Below are positions 8,329 to 17,831 of a DNA stretch of 64,000 bases, piece after piece. The first letter of the stretch is position 1. The number at the start of each line of letters is the position of its first letter. The notes under the pieces are model-generated. The model worked only from the letters and a program-made list of their open reading frames with translations, did not search any database and was not told the DNA's origin. The stretch comes from Sphingobacteriales bacterium (GTDB lineage Bacteria > Bacteroidota > Bacteroidia > Chitinophagales > LD1), in NCBI GenBank assembly GCA_018262795.1, contig JADFDM010000004.1, positions 247,155 through 311,154 on the forward strand, given 5' to 3'. The position numbers and the translations under genes are program-made.

Positions 8329-10719
8329 ATGAGTAGATTTATTCTTTCAATTTTTTTTGTTTCGGTGAGTTATATCAGTGGCTTTTCACAAGTTGCCACC
8401 AAACTGGATTTACGACTTTGGAATAGAATTCATCAGGGAGAAATCAACCCATCCAATATATCGCTGTTGGTCAAGGGCGAGTTGACTGCAGTAAAACACT
8501 TAACAGAAAAATGGGGGGGGCAATACAAATCAGGTTATGGGCAGGTGTCGTCAGTTGAAATACCCGAAAGCAACTTAGCCTCTTTTGCAGCCGATAAAGC
8601 CATTTTAAAAATAGAAAACACACAAGCAAAGGGAATTTTGCTGATGGACACCGCCCGCTTGCGCAATAACATTGATAGTATTCAAAGAGGTTTTTCTCCG
8701 CTTACAGATAGTCTTAAAGGGAAAGGAGTAATAGTGGGGATTATTGATGGAGGAATTTACTGGCAGCATCAGGATTTTATTAACCCCGATGACAACACTA
8801 CCCGCATTCGGTATATCTGGGATCAGGATGCCAGTGGGTCTAATTCTCCTTTACCTTATAATTATGGCAATCAGTGGAGTTGGTTAGATATCAATAATGG
8901 CAATTGCACTCACGTACCGCCTACCGGTGATTATGGTCACGGAACTTGTGTGGCCGGTATTGCAGCCGGGAATAGCTATTCAACAAAAGGTACACCCTAC
9001 GAAAATCAACTGACAGGAGTTGCCCCGGAGTCGGAAATTATAGCAGTGAAAGTGAAGAATGATGATAATTTTTTGGCAAATGTAGCTGATGCCGTGGACT
9101 ACATTTTCAAAAAAGCAGATGCTATCGGGAAGCCTTGTGTTATCAATACTTCGGTGGGGACTTATTACGGTTCGCACGATGGCCGCGATTTGGCTACGCA
9201 AATGATGGAAGACTTGTTAGACCAACGCAATGGACGCGCATTAGTAGCTGCCGCAGGTAATGGAGGAGATATTGCCCATCATTTATCCTATAACATTACT
9301 CCTGATTCTGCTTACACTTTCTTTAAATACAACTCTACATTTCATGAAGTCTATTTTGATCTTTGGGCAGATACAGCCAACTTCAATCACGCCTATTTTA
9401 CAGTAGGGTGTAACGATGCCCTCGGAACCAATTTGGGTCGTATAGATTATTTCAACGTGCCGACAAACTTTAATCCGCCTCCCGGTACGGGTATCATCGT
9501 GAGTCGAAATTTATTTTTAGGAGGAACATTACTTGGGCAGATAAGTATGCAAGCTACTTTAGATGAAGATCGCTACCATGTCGAATTTTTGATTAATACG
9601 AATAATTCAACCAATCTTTGGCGATTGCAAACGAAGGGTAGTGGCCGTTTTGATTTATGGAGCAGTAATGCTTTAATGGGCAGTGCCGACATGACCGATT
9701 ATTTAGCCACCGGAGATACCGCTCATCCATACATCTATATTCAATATAGTAATTATCGGCATCCCGATACCTTGAAAACTATGGTGAGTTCATGGCAGAA
9801 TAGTGACAAGGTGATAACCGTAGGCAACTACTCTAACCGTGCCGGATATTTAGACCGCGATGGCAATTATGTGAATTTACTTGCTCCGCCTTATAATGAA
9901 ATTGTAGGGAAACGATTTGTCACATCCAGTTTAGGCCCAACTCGCGATGGTCGTATGAAACCGGATGTAATGGCCACCGGCAGTACTACCATTTGCACCG
10001 GTGATGCTAACTTTATTGCTACTCTTACTTCGGCTCCTAACCGGATAAAAGTATTCATCACCCAAAAGCATATTCGCAATGGAGGAACCTCCATGTCGGC
10101 TCCTATTGTAACAGGTATTGCTGCACTGTATCTGCAAAAACGACCCACTGCTACTTATGATGAAATTAAGCAAGCACTTATTTGTACTGCGCTTAGTGAT
10201 AGTTTTACGGGAACTACCCCCAATATAGAATACGGTTATGGGAAGGTGAATGCGTTTGCAGCCCTCACCCGTGCTAACTGCTTAGTGTATGGCGCAAAGG
10301 ATACTTCCTGTATCAACTACAATCCTTTGGCGACTGTTGATACGGGAGGCTGCATTTCAAAGGTGTATGGCTGCACGGATACAGCCGCTCTTAATTACAA
10401 CCCTTTGGCTAATGTAGATGACGGCACTTGTTATTTTACCGGAATTAAAAGTATCGGTGAAGAGGCGATTAGCCTACAGGCTGTACCCAATCCTTTTCGA
10501 GAGCAAACTACTTTTGTGGTGAAGAGTGACGGCTCCCTTCAGCCCCAAAGTGAAATCCGAATTATAGATCAGTTGGGAGAACAGGTGGATGTGATTCCAG
10601 TAAATAATAAAGCCACGCACTACCTTTACATCCGCGGCCATTTGCCTGCCGGTATTTATTATTATGTGTTGCTATCCGGTGGGAAAACTTATAGCGGAGG
10701 GAAATTAGTAGTAGAGTAA
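8329..10719 (+). CDS. T9SS-secreted subtilisin-like (S8) serine protease
   Basis: This 796-residue exported protease has a signal peptide (1-20), a propeptide-like region (about 21-125) and an S8 catalytic domain. The triad is D140 (GIIDGG), H204 (DYGHGTCVAG) and S588 (GGTSMSAP); N311 in AAAGNGG is the oxyanion-hole Asn. A large insertion between about 320 and 480 looks like the jelly-roll domain common in Bacteroidota subtilases. Two copies of a Cys-bearing repeat follow (about 653-701, with NYNPLA and a closing GxC). The last 85 residues are a T9SS type A sorting domain (AVPNPFREQT... PAGIYYYVLLSGG), so it should be delivered to the surface or medium. The phosphoribosyltransferase gene starts 13 bp downstream. 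Confidence 0.93.
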   Translation: MSRFILSIFFVSVSYISGFSQVATKLDLRLWNRIHQGEINPSNISLLVKGELTAVKHLTEKWGGQYKSGYGQVSSVEIPESNLASFAADKAILKIENTQAKGILLMDTARLRNNIDSIQRGFSPLTDSLKGKGVIVGIIDGGIYWQHQDFINPDDNTTRIRYIWDQDASGSNSPLPYNYGNQWSWLDINNGNCTHVPPTGDYGHGTCVAGIAAGNSYSTKGTPYENQLTGVAPESEIIAVKVKNDDNFLANVADAVDYIFKKADAIGKPCVINTSVGTYYGSHDGRDLATQMMEDLLDQRNGRALVAAAGNGGDIAHHLSYNITPDSAYTFFKYNSTFHEVYFDLWADTANFNHAYFTVGCNDALGTNLGRIDYFNVPTNFNPPPGTGIIVSRNLFLGGTLLGQISMQATLDEDRYHVEFLINTNNSTNLWRLQTKGSGRFDLWSSNALMGSADMTDYLATGDTAHPYIYIQYSNYRHPDTLKTMVSSWQNSDKVITVGNYSNRAGYLDRDGNYVNLLAPPYNEIVGKRFVTSSLGPTRDGRMKPDVMATGSTTICTGDANFIATLTSAPNRIKVFITQKHIRNGGTSMSAPIVTGIAALYLQKRPTATYDEIKQALICTALSDSFTGTTPNIEYGYGKVNAFAALTRANCLVYGAKDTSCINYNPLATVDTGGCISKVYGCTDTAALNYNPLANVDDGTCYFTGIKSIGEEAISLQAVPNPFREQTTFVVKSDGSLQPQSEIRIIDQLGEQVDVIPVNNKATHYLYIRGHLPAGIYYYVLLSGGKTYSGGKLVVE

Positions 10720-10732
10720 AAAGGAAAATAAT

Positions 10733-11236
10733 ATGAAGAAGGTTCAGATACTGACAAACGAGGATATTCAACAGAAAACGACTCGTATAGCCTATCAGAT
10801 TGTAGAGCAAAATTATGACGCAAAGGAACTGATATTAGTGGGTATTCGCCCCAATGGCTATGCCTATGCTGAAAGGTTAAAGAAGGAAATTGACAAAATT
10901 GATGGAATGAAAGTAAACTTAGTTGGTCTTACTTTAGACAAGCATCAACCACTTCAATCTGAAATCATATTAGAAGCGGGAAAAACCACTCTCGACAATA
11001 AAACGGTGATAGTAATTGATGACGTAGCCAATACCGGCAAAACCCTATATTATGCTCTGAAACCCATTATGGACTTCTCTCCCAGAAAGGTACAAGCGGT
11101 TGTGTTAGTAGATCGCCAACATAAACTGTTTCCCGTAACTGCCGATTTCGTGGGCTTGTCTTTATCCACCACTCTTCAGGAACATATTGAAGTAGAGTTT
11201 GACGGAAAAGAGAAAGCAATAGCCTATTTAATTTAG
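10733..11236 (+). CDS. Phosphoribosyltransferase family protein, PyrR-like
   Basis: This 167-residue protein has a type I phosphoribosyltransferase fold. The PRPP-binding signature is VIVIDDVANTGKTL (about 99-112), with the two adjacent acids and the small-residue loop. The pyrophosphate loop is LVGIRPNGYAYA (about 37-48), and the flexible-loop region follows. Overall it resembles PyrR (uracil PRTase/attenuator) and hypoxanthine PRTase-like enzymes, but substrate choice sits in the hood, which I cannot read. No pyrimidine genes are nearby, so a regulatory PyrR role is not supported by context. The start is 13 bp after the subtilase stop. Confidence 0.82.
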   Translation: MKKVQILTNEDIQQKTTRIAYQIVEQNYDAKELILVGIRPNGYAYAERLKKEIDKIDGMKVNLVGLTLDKHQPLQSEIILEAGKTTLDNKTVIVIDDVANTGKTLYYALKPIMDFSPRKVQAVVLVDRQHKLFPVTADFVGLSLSTTLQEHIEVEFDGKEKAIAYLI

Positions 11237-11387
11237 AAAAGATTTTACTTGACTATTCAAATACTTTGTTTTGCGCTTTCTCAGGTAACCAATAGCTACA
11301 AATGAGTACTAATTTGGAGTATGTTTCAACCTTTTTAAATTACTATCCATCTTCTTAATACACTAAATTCGTGAACAAGATTTTAAT

Positions 11388-12659
11388 ATGAAAAGACTTT
11401 TCTCTTTTGCATTCCTTCTTCTGTCGTGGCAGTATTTTTTTGCGCAGAATAACATTGGTATTGGAACGCCAACTCCAGACCCTACCTCTATTCTAGACTT
11501 AACTTCTACCGATAAGGGCTTTCTGGCTCCTCGGTTAAGTACTGTTCAACGCACCGGAATTGTATCCCCTGCACCGGGGCTTTTAGTATTTGACATAACC
11601 GTTGGGTGCTACTATTATTACAACGGAACGTGGAACTCACTGTGCAGTGCTACCGGCCCTACCGGAGCTACCGGCCAGCAAGGAGTAACGGGAGCGCAGG
11701 GAATTACCGGAGTTACTGGCGATACAGGCTTACAGGGAATTCAAGGAGCCACAGGCCCCACCGGTGCTACTGGCCCCGGCACCATTTGCGCAAATGCCAC
11801 TTCTGGATATGTGACTATGTTCACCGGCCCTTCCGACCTTTGCAATTCAGTGATGTATCAAAGTGGTACTAATGTAGGGGTGAATACCGCTACTCCCTCC
11901 GTTTCATTTCAAGTGAGTGCTACGGATGCTATAGGAATTCCTTCGGGTACTACCGCACAAAGGCCGGTCACTCCACCAGTAGGAGCGATGCGGTTTAACA
12001 GCACTCTCGGTACTGTAGAAATATACACCGGCAGTTGCTGGCAAAATGTAAATACCCCGCCCATTGGGGCCACTTATGTACAATGGTTCAATGCAGCTGA
12101 TCCAAACGCCATATATCCTTGCACCCAATGGGTGGCTACTGATATTGCCAATGGAGAATTTATACGCGCAACAGGTGGCGCTTCCAATGTAGCCTCTGGT
12201 GGTGCACTCTCCGGAACGCTGCAAGCAGATGCCGTGCAAGATCATACCCACACCGCTTCAGGTACTGTAGGTAATTCCACCACATTGACTACCTCCTCAG
12301 ATGGCGCACATAACCACGGAGGCAACACCACCGGTGTGAGCACCTACAATACTTCAATGTGGATTCCTTTTGATGATAATTTAAGCAGCGATACAAAAAA
12401 TTTATCTATGAATGATAACCCCTCTACCTGTGGAGTGGGGTGGGATGGAAGGCATACCGTTGGCAATTTTATGGGAAGAATGGGAGATGTATGTTTCAGT
12501 CATACGCATGGCATTAATACAGATGGGGCGCACACGCATACCGTACCTCCGCATACCCATCCCTTGAGCGTTTCCGTGGGAAACATGAGTAGTGGCAATG
12601 TGGGCACAGAAACTCGCCCTGAAAATGTAGCTGTTATTTTTTGGCGAAGAACGAATTGA
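11388..12659 (+). CDS. Exported collagen-like protein with phage tail-collar-like C-terminus
   Basis: This 423-residue protein has a signal peptide (1-20), then a Bacteroidota surface-fibre start ([22 protein letters not shown], about 24-45). Next is a collagen-like run of 14 uninterrupted Gly-X-Y triplets (about 90-131, GPT GAT GQQ type). A second GVNTATPS segment follows (about 164-171). The C-terminal third is rich in H-x-H pairs (DHTHT, HNH, HTHG, HTHT, HTHP) and ends [15 protein letters not shown]-x-H clusters and a terminal ETRPxN motif are known from short-tail-fibre/tail-collar proteins, where histidines bind metal in the trimer core. I infer a trimeric, rod-like surface fibre. No T9SS sorting domain is visible. 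It is a single gene with no phage genes around it. Confidence 0.75.
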   Translation: MKRLFSFAFLLLSWQYFFAQNNIGIGTPTPDPTSILDLTSTDKGFLAPRLSTVQRTGIVSPAPGLLVFDITVGCYYYYNGTWNSLCSATGPTGATGQQGVTGAQGITGVTGDTGLQGIQGATGPTGATGPGTICANATSGYVTMFTGPSDLCNSVMYQSGTNVGVNTATPSVSFQVSATDAIGIPSGTTAQRPVTPPVGAMRFNSTLGTVEIYTGSCWQNVNTPPIGATYVQWFNAADPNAIYPCTQWVATDIANGEFIRATGGASNVASGGALSGTLQADAVQDHTHTASGTVGNSTTLTTSSDGAHNHGGNTTGVSTYNTSMWIPFDDNLSSDTKNLSMNDNPSTCGVGWDGRHTVGNFMGRMGDVCFSHTHGINTDGAHTHTVPPHTHPLSVSVGNMSSGNVGTETRPENVAVIFWRRTN

Positions 12660-12743
12660 TTTTTTGTTCTCTTCTGCTATTTGTTTTCATATAGTTGCTT
12701 CCTGCACTTTTCATTCATAGATTTACACCAAATTAAGAAGAAC

Positions 12744-13061
12744 ATGGCCGATCAAAATCCAAATGAACAAAACCAGTTAAACATTGAATTGCCCGAGGAT
12801 ATTGCCGAGGGAATTTATTCAAACCTTGCAATCATCTCTCACTCACCGCAAGAGTTTGTAATAGATTTTATCCGCATTATGCCCGGAGGAATCCCTAAAG
12901 CAAAAGTGAAGTCGAGAATGATACTCACGCCAGAACATGCCAAGCGCTTGATGAATGCTTTGGTGGATAATGTCAAAAAATATGAGCAACAGTTCGGGGT
13001 GATTAAAGATAAGGAAGTGCCCAACGTTCCGCTGAGTTTCGGTCCCACTGCACAAGCATAG
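12744..13061 (+). CDS. DUF3467 domain protein
   Basis: This protein has 105 residues from the ATG at 12744. The longer frame from 12681 adds 21 hydrophobic residues unlike the family, so I reject that start. The core ELPEDIAEGIYSNLAIISHSP (about 14-34), then EFVIDFIRIMPG, then AKVKSRMILTPEHAKRL, is the DUF3467 pattern, a small alpha/beta cytoplasmic family conserved across Bacteroidota and beyond, without an established function. The C-terminus (VPNVPLSFG) is unstructured. It converges on the SLC13 permease gene with an 8-bp gap. Confidence 0.88.
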   Translation: MADQNPNEQNQLNIELPEDIAEGIYSNLAIISHSPQEFVIDFIRIMPGGIPKAKVKSRMILTPEHAKRLMNALVDNVKKYEQQFGVIKDKEVPNVPLSFGPTAQA

Positions 13062-13069
13062 TTTCGCTT

Positions 13070-14833
13070 TTAAAACGGATACAATAAGGGTAGCAGAATA
13101 CTGGCCAATATCCACATAATGATATTGAGCGGGGTACCCACTTTCAGATAATCGGAAAAACGATAATTACCCGGAGTGTAAATCATTACATTGGTTTGAT
13201 AACCGATGGGGGTCATAAAGCTGAGAGAAGCAGCAAAGGTAATTGATAGTAGAAAAGGGATAGGATTAACCTCTAAGTTGTGTGCCGTTTGAATAGCGAT
13301 AGGCGCTAACAATGCTGCTGTGGCGGTGTTGGACATCACATTCGTAAGCAAAAAGGTAAATCCAAAAAAGGCAGATAATATTACCTGTGGCCCAAACTTT
13401 CCAATACCGTGTAGTATAGATTGAGATATTAGTTCAGATCCCCCCGTTTTTTGCAAAGCAGTGCCCATCGAAAGCACTCCTGCTAACATGAAAATTACTT
13501 TCCAGTCAATCGCTTTATACGCTTCTTCGGGAGTAATAATTTTTATTCCTATCAGCAGGATAACTCCGATAGATGCACTCAGCAAAATAGGCATTATGTT
13601 CAATGCTGCCAATAGAATAATGCCGATAGAGATTAGTAAGGTAGGAACAGTGGTTTTCAAATCCGTCTTTTCATGTTCTAGTTTAGAAAACACAATCAGG
13701 TCTTCTGACGACTTCAACTGGCGGATGGTTTTTTCATCCGCACGAATCAATAGTACATCCCCCGGTTTCAGAATGGAATGTGCTAACTTTTCGTACACAA
13801 TGTCGTCTCGGTGGCGGATGGCGAGCACAGCCGCTCCCTGAAATTTATTGCGAAAATTTATTTGAGCTAATGTTTTGCCGCTGAAAGCTGAAACTGGAGG
13901 AATCACCGCTTCAAAAAGCTTGGCATGATCGAGCGAGGTCTTGCTGTCAGCCTTAATTTGAATCCCCTCTGCCTTCTCAAGTTTTCGCAGTTTATCAATA
14001 TTGCATTTCACTTTGATAATGTCACCTGCCCTAAAAATGGTAAATGCGGAAATAGGAATGTCGGAGCCATTGCGGTTTATGCGCAATATCTCTACTTCAA
14101 ATTCGCGAATTAGCCTCGACTGCCCCAGTATTTTATCGGCTGATTTTGAAACGGGCAGCAATATGATTTCAGTGAGGTAATTCCCGATATCGTGAAAGTC
14201 CTCTAACGGAGTAACCGACTTCCGATCGGGTAGCAGAAACTGTCCAACCACGAGCATATATATAATGCCGGCTCCCAGAAAACAAAGCCCTCCTGTAGTT
14301 AACTGAAACATACCAAAGGGTTCTAATCCATTCTTTTCGGCTATGCCGCTAACTAGAATATTGGTAGAGGTGCCTATTAAGGTGCAAGTCCCTCCCATAA
14401 GGGCACCAAACGACAAGGGCATCAGTAATTTTGAAGGGCTTATTTTTAATTGATGGCTTACCTGTACTACTACCGGTAGCAACAGTGCCACTACACTGGT
14501 GTCGTTGATAAATGCAGAGAACAGTCCAGAGAAAACCATCACAAAAAGCAAAGCCAACACATAACTGCTTTTGCCCAAAAAGAGTAAAGTGCGGTTAAAC
14601 CTGTTCAGTATTCCGGTTTTAAAAACCGCAGCACTCAGTACAAACATCGCTCCGACTGTCAGAGTCGCATTGTTATTAAACCCAGCAAAACCTTCTTCGG
14701 GAGTAAGGATGCCGGTAATCATAAAAGCCACCATCACTCCCACTGAAACGGTATCTACTGAAAACCATTCTTTAACGAAGCACACTATTGCTAAACCGAT
14801 AATCAGTAAAGTGAGAATTATCTGGATCGTCAT
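13070..14833 (-). CDS. SLC13-family permease with two RCK_C (TrkA-C) domains
   Basis: This 587-residue inner-membrane protein belongs to the DASS/ArsB-NhaD superfamily. N-terminal helices (about 1-205) include the conserved FINDTSVVALLLPVV motif (about 107-121) and GTCTLIGTSTNILV (about 148-161). A cytoplasmic pair of RCK_C/TrkA-C domains (about 215-295 and 302-385, each with the ...GDVLLIRAD-type strand) follows. Then come the C-terminal helices with VMSNTATAALLAPIA (about 498-512) and SFMTPIGYQTNVMIY (about 537-551). The two SNT/TPIGYQTN hairpins are the Na+/substrate sites of the family. Substrates in characterised members include sulfate, dicarboxylates and other anions; none can be assigned here. 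It is a single gene. Confidence 0.9.
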   Translation of the reverse strand: MTIQIILTLLIIGLAIVCFVKEWFSVDTVSVGVMVAFMITGILTPEEGFAGFNNNATLTVGAMFVLSAAVFKTGILNRFNRTLLFLGKSSYVLALLFVMVFSGLFSAFINDTSVVALLLPVVVQVSHQLKISPSKLLMPLSFGALMGGTCTLIGTSTNILVSGIAEKNGLEPFGMFQLTTGGLCFLGAGIIYMLVVGQFLLPDRKSVTPLEDFHDIGNYLTEIILLPVSKSADKILGQSRLIREFEVEILRINRNGSDIPISAFTIFRAGDIIKVKCNIDKLRKLEKAEGIQIKADSKTSLDHAKLFEAVIPPVSAFSGKTLAQINFRNKFQGAAVLAIRHRDDIVYEKLAHSILKPGDVLLIRADEKTIRQLKSSEDLIVFSKLEHEKTDLKTTVPTLLISIGIILLAALNIMPILLSASIGVILLIGIKIITPEEAYKAIDWKVIFMLAGVLSMGTALQKTGGSELISQSILHGIGKFGPQVILSAFFGFTFLLTNVMSNTATAALLAPIAIQTAHNLEVNPIPFLLSITFAASLSFMTPIGYQTNVMIYTPGNYRFSDYLKVGTPLNIIMWILASILLPLLYPF

Positions 14834-15021
14834 ATTATTAAGTGAATGCTGAATTTGAAATACCTACGGTAAAATACACATTTATGGATTAGCAATAAAG
14901 TAAAAAATCGAATCTGTAAGAAAACCGTATAGCGGTTGAAATTAGTAGCGGAGCCTCAGAAGTTAATATCCATATCTAATTTGTGTGTTCCCGGATAGGC
15001 TCCTTTTTAGTGTAAAAGGGC

Positions 15022-17247
15022 TTACCACTTACACTTTAATATAATGCCACCGGCAGCACCGGGGCGGGAGTGAAGCACCTTAGAGAGGATAGGCTTTTTA
15101 CCCCGAAGCCCTTTCTTATCATTATCAATGTAGCCTTCATACACATCTATTTTGAGGGTATTCAATCCATATTTTCCGGTATTCCATGCCTTTGCTGCAA
15201 TGTAGTTTTCAGTACCGGAAATGAGAGAGATAAAACGTTTGATTGCTCCGTTTTCTTTCAGCCGTATCATTTCACGGTTTACAATTACCTGATTATTGAA
15301 CACAATGGAAACGGTATCATTATCCTCTTCTCCATCATCATACATATAGATCGTAAGCAAGCAATTGTCGGTTTCGATTTTATGTTCGTAGGTGATGGTA
15401 TCGTCACCTATGTTCAGGTTTTCATCAATAAAAGTAGGAGCCTTGCCGGTGTTGGTTTCAGGGCTTGATTCCACCGTTACTAAAAACGAACAGCGCTTCA
15501 CATTTCCCGAAAGGTCTTTTGCTTCAAAGGCAAAACGATGCACCCCTACCGGCAGAAAGCAACCACTTACGGAGCCTTCCGTTTGAACGATAGAATCAAT
15601 AGCGCAGTTGTCGTTAGCCCTTGGTGTTTGATATTGGAAGATAACTCCGCGCCTTCCCGGGTTTAAAATAATTATGGAATCTCCCGGACAGTTTATTTCG
15701 GGCAACTCAATGTCTTTAACGTGCACATTGAAAACACATTCTTCAGTAGTCCCCGATAAATCAGAAGCAACAAAAGTATTTGTCGTAATACCAATTGGGA
15801 AAAAGGAACCACTCGGTAGCCCGGTAGTTTGAATAGTTTTAGCTTTTGGTGAATTGCGTAAGTTAGGAGCCTTGTAATCCACTTCTACCCCGCACTTCCC
15901 TTTTTCACTGTCCTTAAAAATATCGGTCTGGCAATTCATACTCAATTCCTGTGTGGTAGTAGTCTTCTTCGGTTGCGAAACAGCGTTCGGGGCAGAGTAA
16001 TTCTTTGTTGTTGGCTCATTCGTATTTTTTGCTGGCTGGGAGGTCTTATGGATAGTGATCGAAAAACTGCATTCACTGTTATTCCCGCTGGCATCAGTTG
16101 CAGAGTAGGTCACTTGGGTAGTGCCTATCGGAAAATTTGTACCACTCGCAAGCCCATTCACTAATTTCAATTGAGCATTCGGACAGTTATCCCACATTTT
16201 CACCGGAGGGTACTCCATCTTTATCGGTTTACCATCAGGGGAGTTAGCTATTAAATTCATAGGGCATTGCAACACAGGCGCATCATAATCATGTACCTTA
16301 ATGTGAAAACTGTCTTTAAGTATCTTGCCGGGAGTAGTAGCTTGAAAGGTGATTAAATTATCTCCGGGAGCAAAGTTTGAGCCGGGAGCTTTGCCGGTCA
16401 ATTGGTTTAACTCGTAGCCACCACAACTGATCGTGACATGCGGAAGTGCAAAATTTACCGTAGCATAGCACTGCCCTTTTTCGGTATTCAATTCAATGTT
16501 GCGAGGCATTTTCATGCTGAAATTCTGTTCTTGAAGTTTCCCCGTTTCATCCTTGTACAGTGCCTCTATCTCCGATACATCAAGTGCTCGGTTATAAATG
16601 CGCAAATCATCTAAGCAACCGGCAAAATAGGGGATGGGAGAGGAGAGGTCGCGGCCTATCTCAAGGGGTTGATCGTTCATCATAAAAGAACCACTCTGCA
16701 TATTTTGCCAGATACGTTGACCGTTCAGGTAGGCGTACGTCCAGTTGTCGCTATAGGTGAGTGTTAAGAAATACCACTTTTCGGTTTCCAGAATATGGTG
16801 GTTATAATCCTTATCGAGATAAGTAAAATTATCCCCTAATGAAATGGTGCTAATGCCCTCTATAAACTGTTGAACCATTTTAGCGCGGTACTGCGGTTGT
16901 TTACTTCCTTTTGAAAGTATTACTACATTCCGTCTTCCATTTGTATCCTTATCTAATCGAAACCATACCGCTACAGTAATTCCCGATGTAGGAGATTGAA
17001 GTGAAGGAGAATTTGGTACGGAAATAAATGAATTGATACCGTTAAAGTGCAACGCACCACAAGGGTTACCAAATCGGTCGGCAGCGGCTTGTATGTCTCC
17101 CTGTTTTTCTCCGTTGTTCTGATTTGGACTAACATCTGTTGAACTATTATTAAAAGTGTAGTGAGCTATCAAATCCTGATTAGAGGCTTGCCCAAAGATG
17201 AAAGTTGAAACAGGTAAGGCGAAAAGGAATAGAATTAAACTCTTCAA
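15022..17247 (-). CDS. Exported LamG- and HYR-domain protein
   Basis: This 741-residue protein has a signal peptide (1-20). A LamG/concanavalin-like lectin domain follows (about 25-232, with AHYTFNNSSTD at the start and FAGCLDDLRIYNRAL at the end, the usual LamGL signature). Then comes a run of HYR-type beta domains: a weak one (about 245-320) and three clear ones (about 322-400, 435-512 and 514-592), each with the C-P, F-P-I/V-G and A-x-D-x-S-G-N landmarks. A final beta domain (about 603-705) has an acidic calcium-site-like loop, MYDDGEEDNDT. I see no T9SS sorting domain; it ends KCKW. A cell-surface glycan-binding or adhesive role is inferred. It is a single gene. Confidence 0.83.
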   Translation of the reverse strand: MKSLILFLFALPVSTFIFGQASNQDLIAHYTFNNSSTDVSPNQNNGEKQGDIQAAADRFGNPCGALHFNGINSFISVPNSPSLQSPTSGITVAVWFRLDKDTNGRRNVVILSKGSKQPQYRAKMVQQFIEGISTISLGDNFTYLDKDYNHHILETEKWYFLTLTYSDNWTYAYLNGQRIWQNMQSGSFMMNDQPLEIGRDLSSPIPYFAGCLDDLRIYNRALDVSEIEALYKDETGKLQEQNFSMKMPRNIELNTEKGQCYATVNFALPHVTISCGGYELNQLTGKAPGSNFAPGDNLITFQATTPGKILKDSFHIKVHDYDAPVLQCPMNLIANSPDGKPIKMEYPPVKMWDNCPNAQLKLVNGLASGTNFPIGTTQVTYSATDASGNNSECSFSITIHKTSQPAKNTNEPTTKNYSAPNAVSQPKKTTTTQELSMNCQTDIFKDSEKGKCGVEVDYKAPNLRNSPKAKTIQTTGLPSGSFFPIGITTNTFVASDLSGTTEECVFNVHVKDIELPEINCPGDSIIILNPGRRGVIFQYQTPRANDNCAIDSIVQTEGSVSGCFLPVGVHRFAFEAKDLSGNVKRCSFLVTVESSPETNTGKAPTFIDENLNIGDDTITYEHKIETDNCLLTIYMYDDGEEDNDTVSIVFNNQVIVNREMIRLKENGAIKRFISLISGTENYIAAKAWNTGKYGLNTLKIDVYEGYIDNDKKGLRGKKPILSKVLHSRPGAAGGIILKCKW

Positions 17248-17322
17248 AAAGAAATGGTTACGTGAACTAAAAATAATTTAAGCGGCTCTAAGTTCGCAAT
17301 CTTTTTTCTTTCTGAATGCCCG

Positions 17323-17353
17323 TTTGGAATTTAAGAATTGTATTTTATCTTTG
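17323..17353 (+). promoter_or_regulatory. Bacteroidota-type promoter of rpsO
   Basis: TTTG at 17323-17326 (-33) and TATCTTTG at 17346-17353 (-7) are separated by 19 bp. This is the textbook spacing for the Bacteroidota primary sigma factor. Transcription would begin near 17360, about 15 nt before the rpsO ATG at 17375. It also shows that the upstream in-frame start at 17324 cannot be used. Confidence 0.75.
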
Positions 17354-17374
17354 CCGCCTCTAAAAAATAATGTA

Positions 17375-17644
17375 ATGCAGGTTACCTCTGAAGTAAAAAA
17401 AGAATTGTTTAAAGAATATGGTGGAGCTGAGAAAAATACAGGCTCTACTGCCGCTCAGGTAGCATTGTTTACCGAAAGAATAAATCATCTTTCAGGTCAT
17501 TTAACTACCAATAAAAAAGACCACGTGACTACCCGTTCACTTGTTACTTTGGTTAGTAAGAGAAGAAGATTACTGAAATACATGATGAAGACCGATTTGA
17601 CGGGATATCGCCAATTAATTGAAAAACTGAAAATCAGAAAATAA
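17375..17644 (+). CDS. rpsO: 30S ribosomal protein S15
   Basis: This protein has 89 residues, the normal S15 length, counted from the ATG at 17375. The longer frame from 17324 lies over the promoter. S15 binds the 16S rRNA central domain early in small-subunit assembly. Its landmarks are present: TGSTAAQVALFTERINHL (about 24-41), then LTTNKKDHVTTRSLVTLVSKRRRLLKY (about 45-71), including the conserved D-x-x-x-R-x-L-x-x-L-x-x-R-R-x-L-L core. A strong terminator follows, then pnp, the same rpsO-pnp order as in many bacteria. Confidence 0.97.
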   Translation: MQVTSEVKKELFKEYGGAEKNTGSTAAQVALFTERINHLSGHLTTNKKDHVTTRSLVTLVSKRRRLLKYMMKTDLTGYRQLIEKLKIRK

Positions 17645-17655
17645 ATTTAAGGGAG

Positions 17656-17680
17656 GGATGGCAAACGCCATCCTTTTTCC
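17656..17680 (+). terminator. Rho-independent terminator after rpsO
   Basis: GGATGGC (17656-17662) pairs perfectly with GCCATCC (17667-17673) around an AAAC loop and is followed by TTTTT. It lies 12 nt after the rpsO stop. Confidence 0.85.
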
Positions 17681-17714
17681 TTTTATAGATGAACGAGAAG
17701 AAAGGATGAATACC

Positions 17715-17790
17715 GTTGAGTAGGTTTTGGGATGGACTCAACTTAAAAAAGCAAACTCACTAACCACCCGCCAAGCCACAGAGTTTGCTT
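17715..17790 (+). promoter_or_regulatory. Two hairpins in the pnp leader
   Basis: GTTGAGT (17715-17721) pairs with ACTCAAC (17736-17742). AAGCAAACTC (17749-17758) pairs perfectly over 10 bp with GAGTTTGCTT (17781-17790) around a 22-nt loop. The second hairpin ends 41 nt before the pnp start codon and has no following U-tract, so it is not a terminator. In E. coli and others a leader hairpin is the site of RNase III and PNPase autoregulation; a similar role here is only suggested by position. Confidence 0.45.
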
Positions 17791-17831
17791 AAACGAACAA
17801 GTGATCAAATACAAGTTTTAAAAACAACATT

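Noticed and set aside
14950-15003. A GGAGCCT...AGGCTCC hairpin with TTTTT after the SLC13 gene start
   Set aside because: The loop is about 40 nt long and the plus strand has no gene to terminate here; probably not a working terminator.
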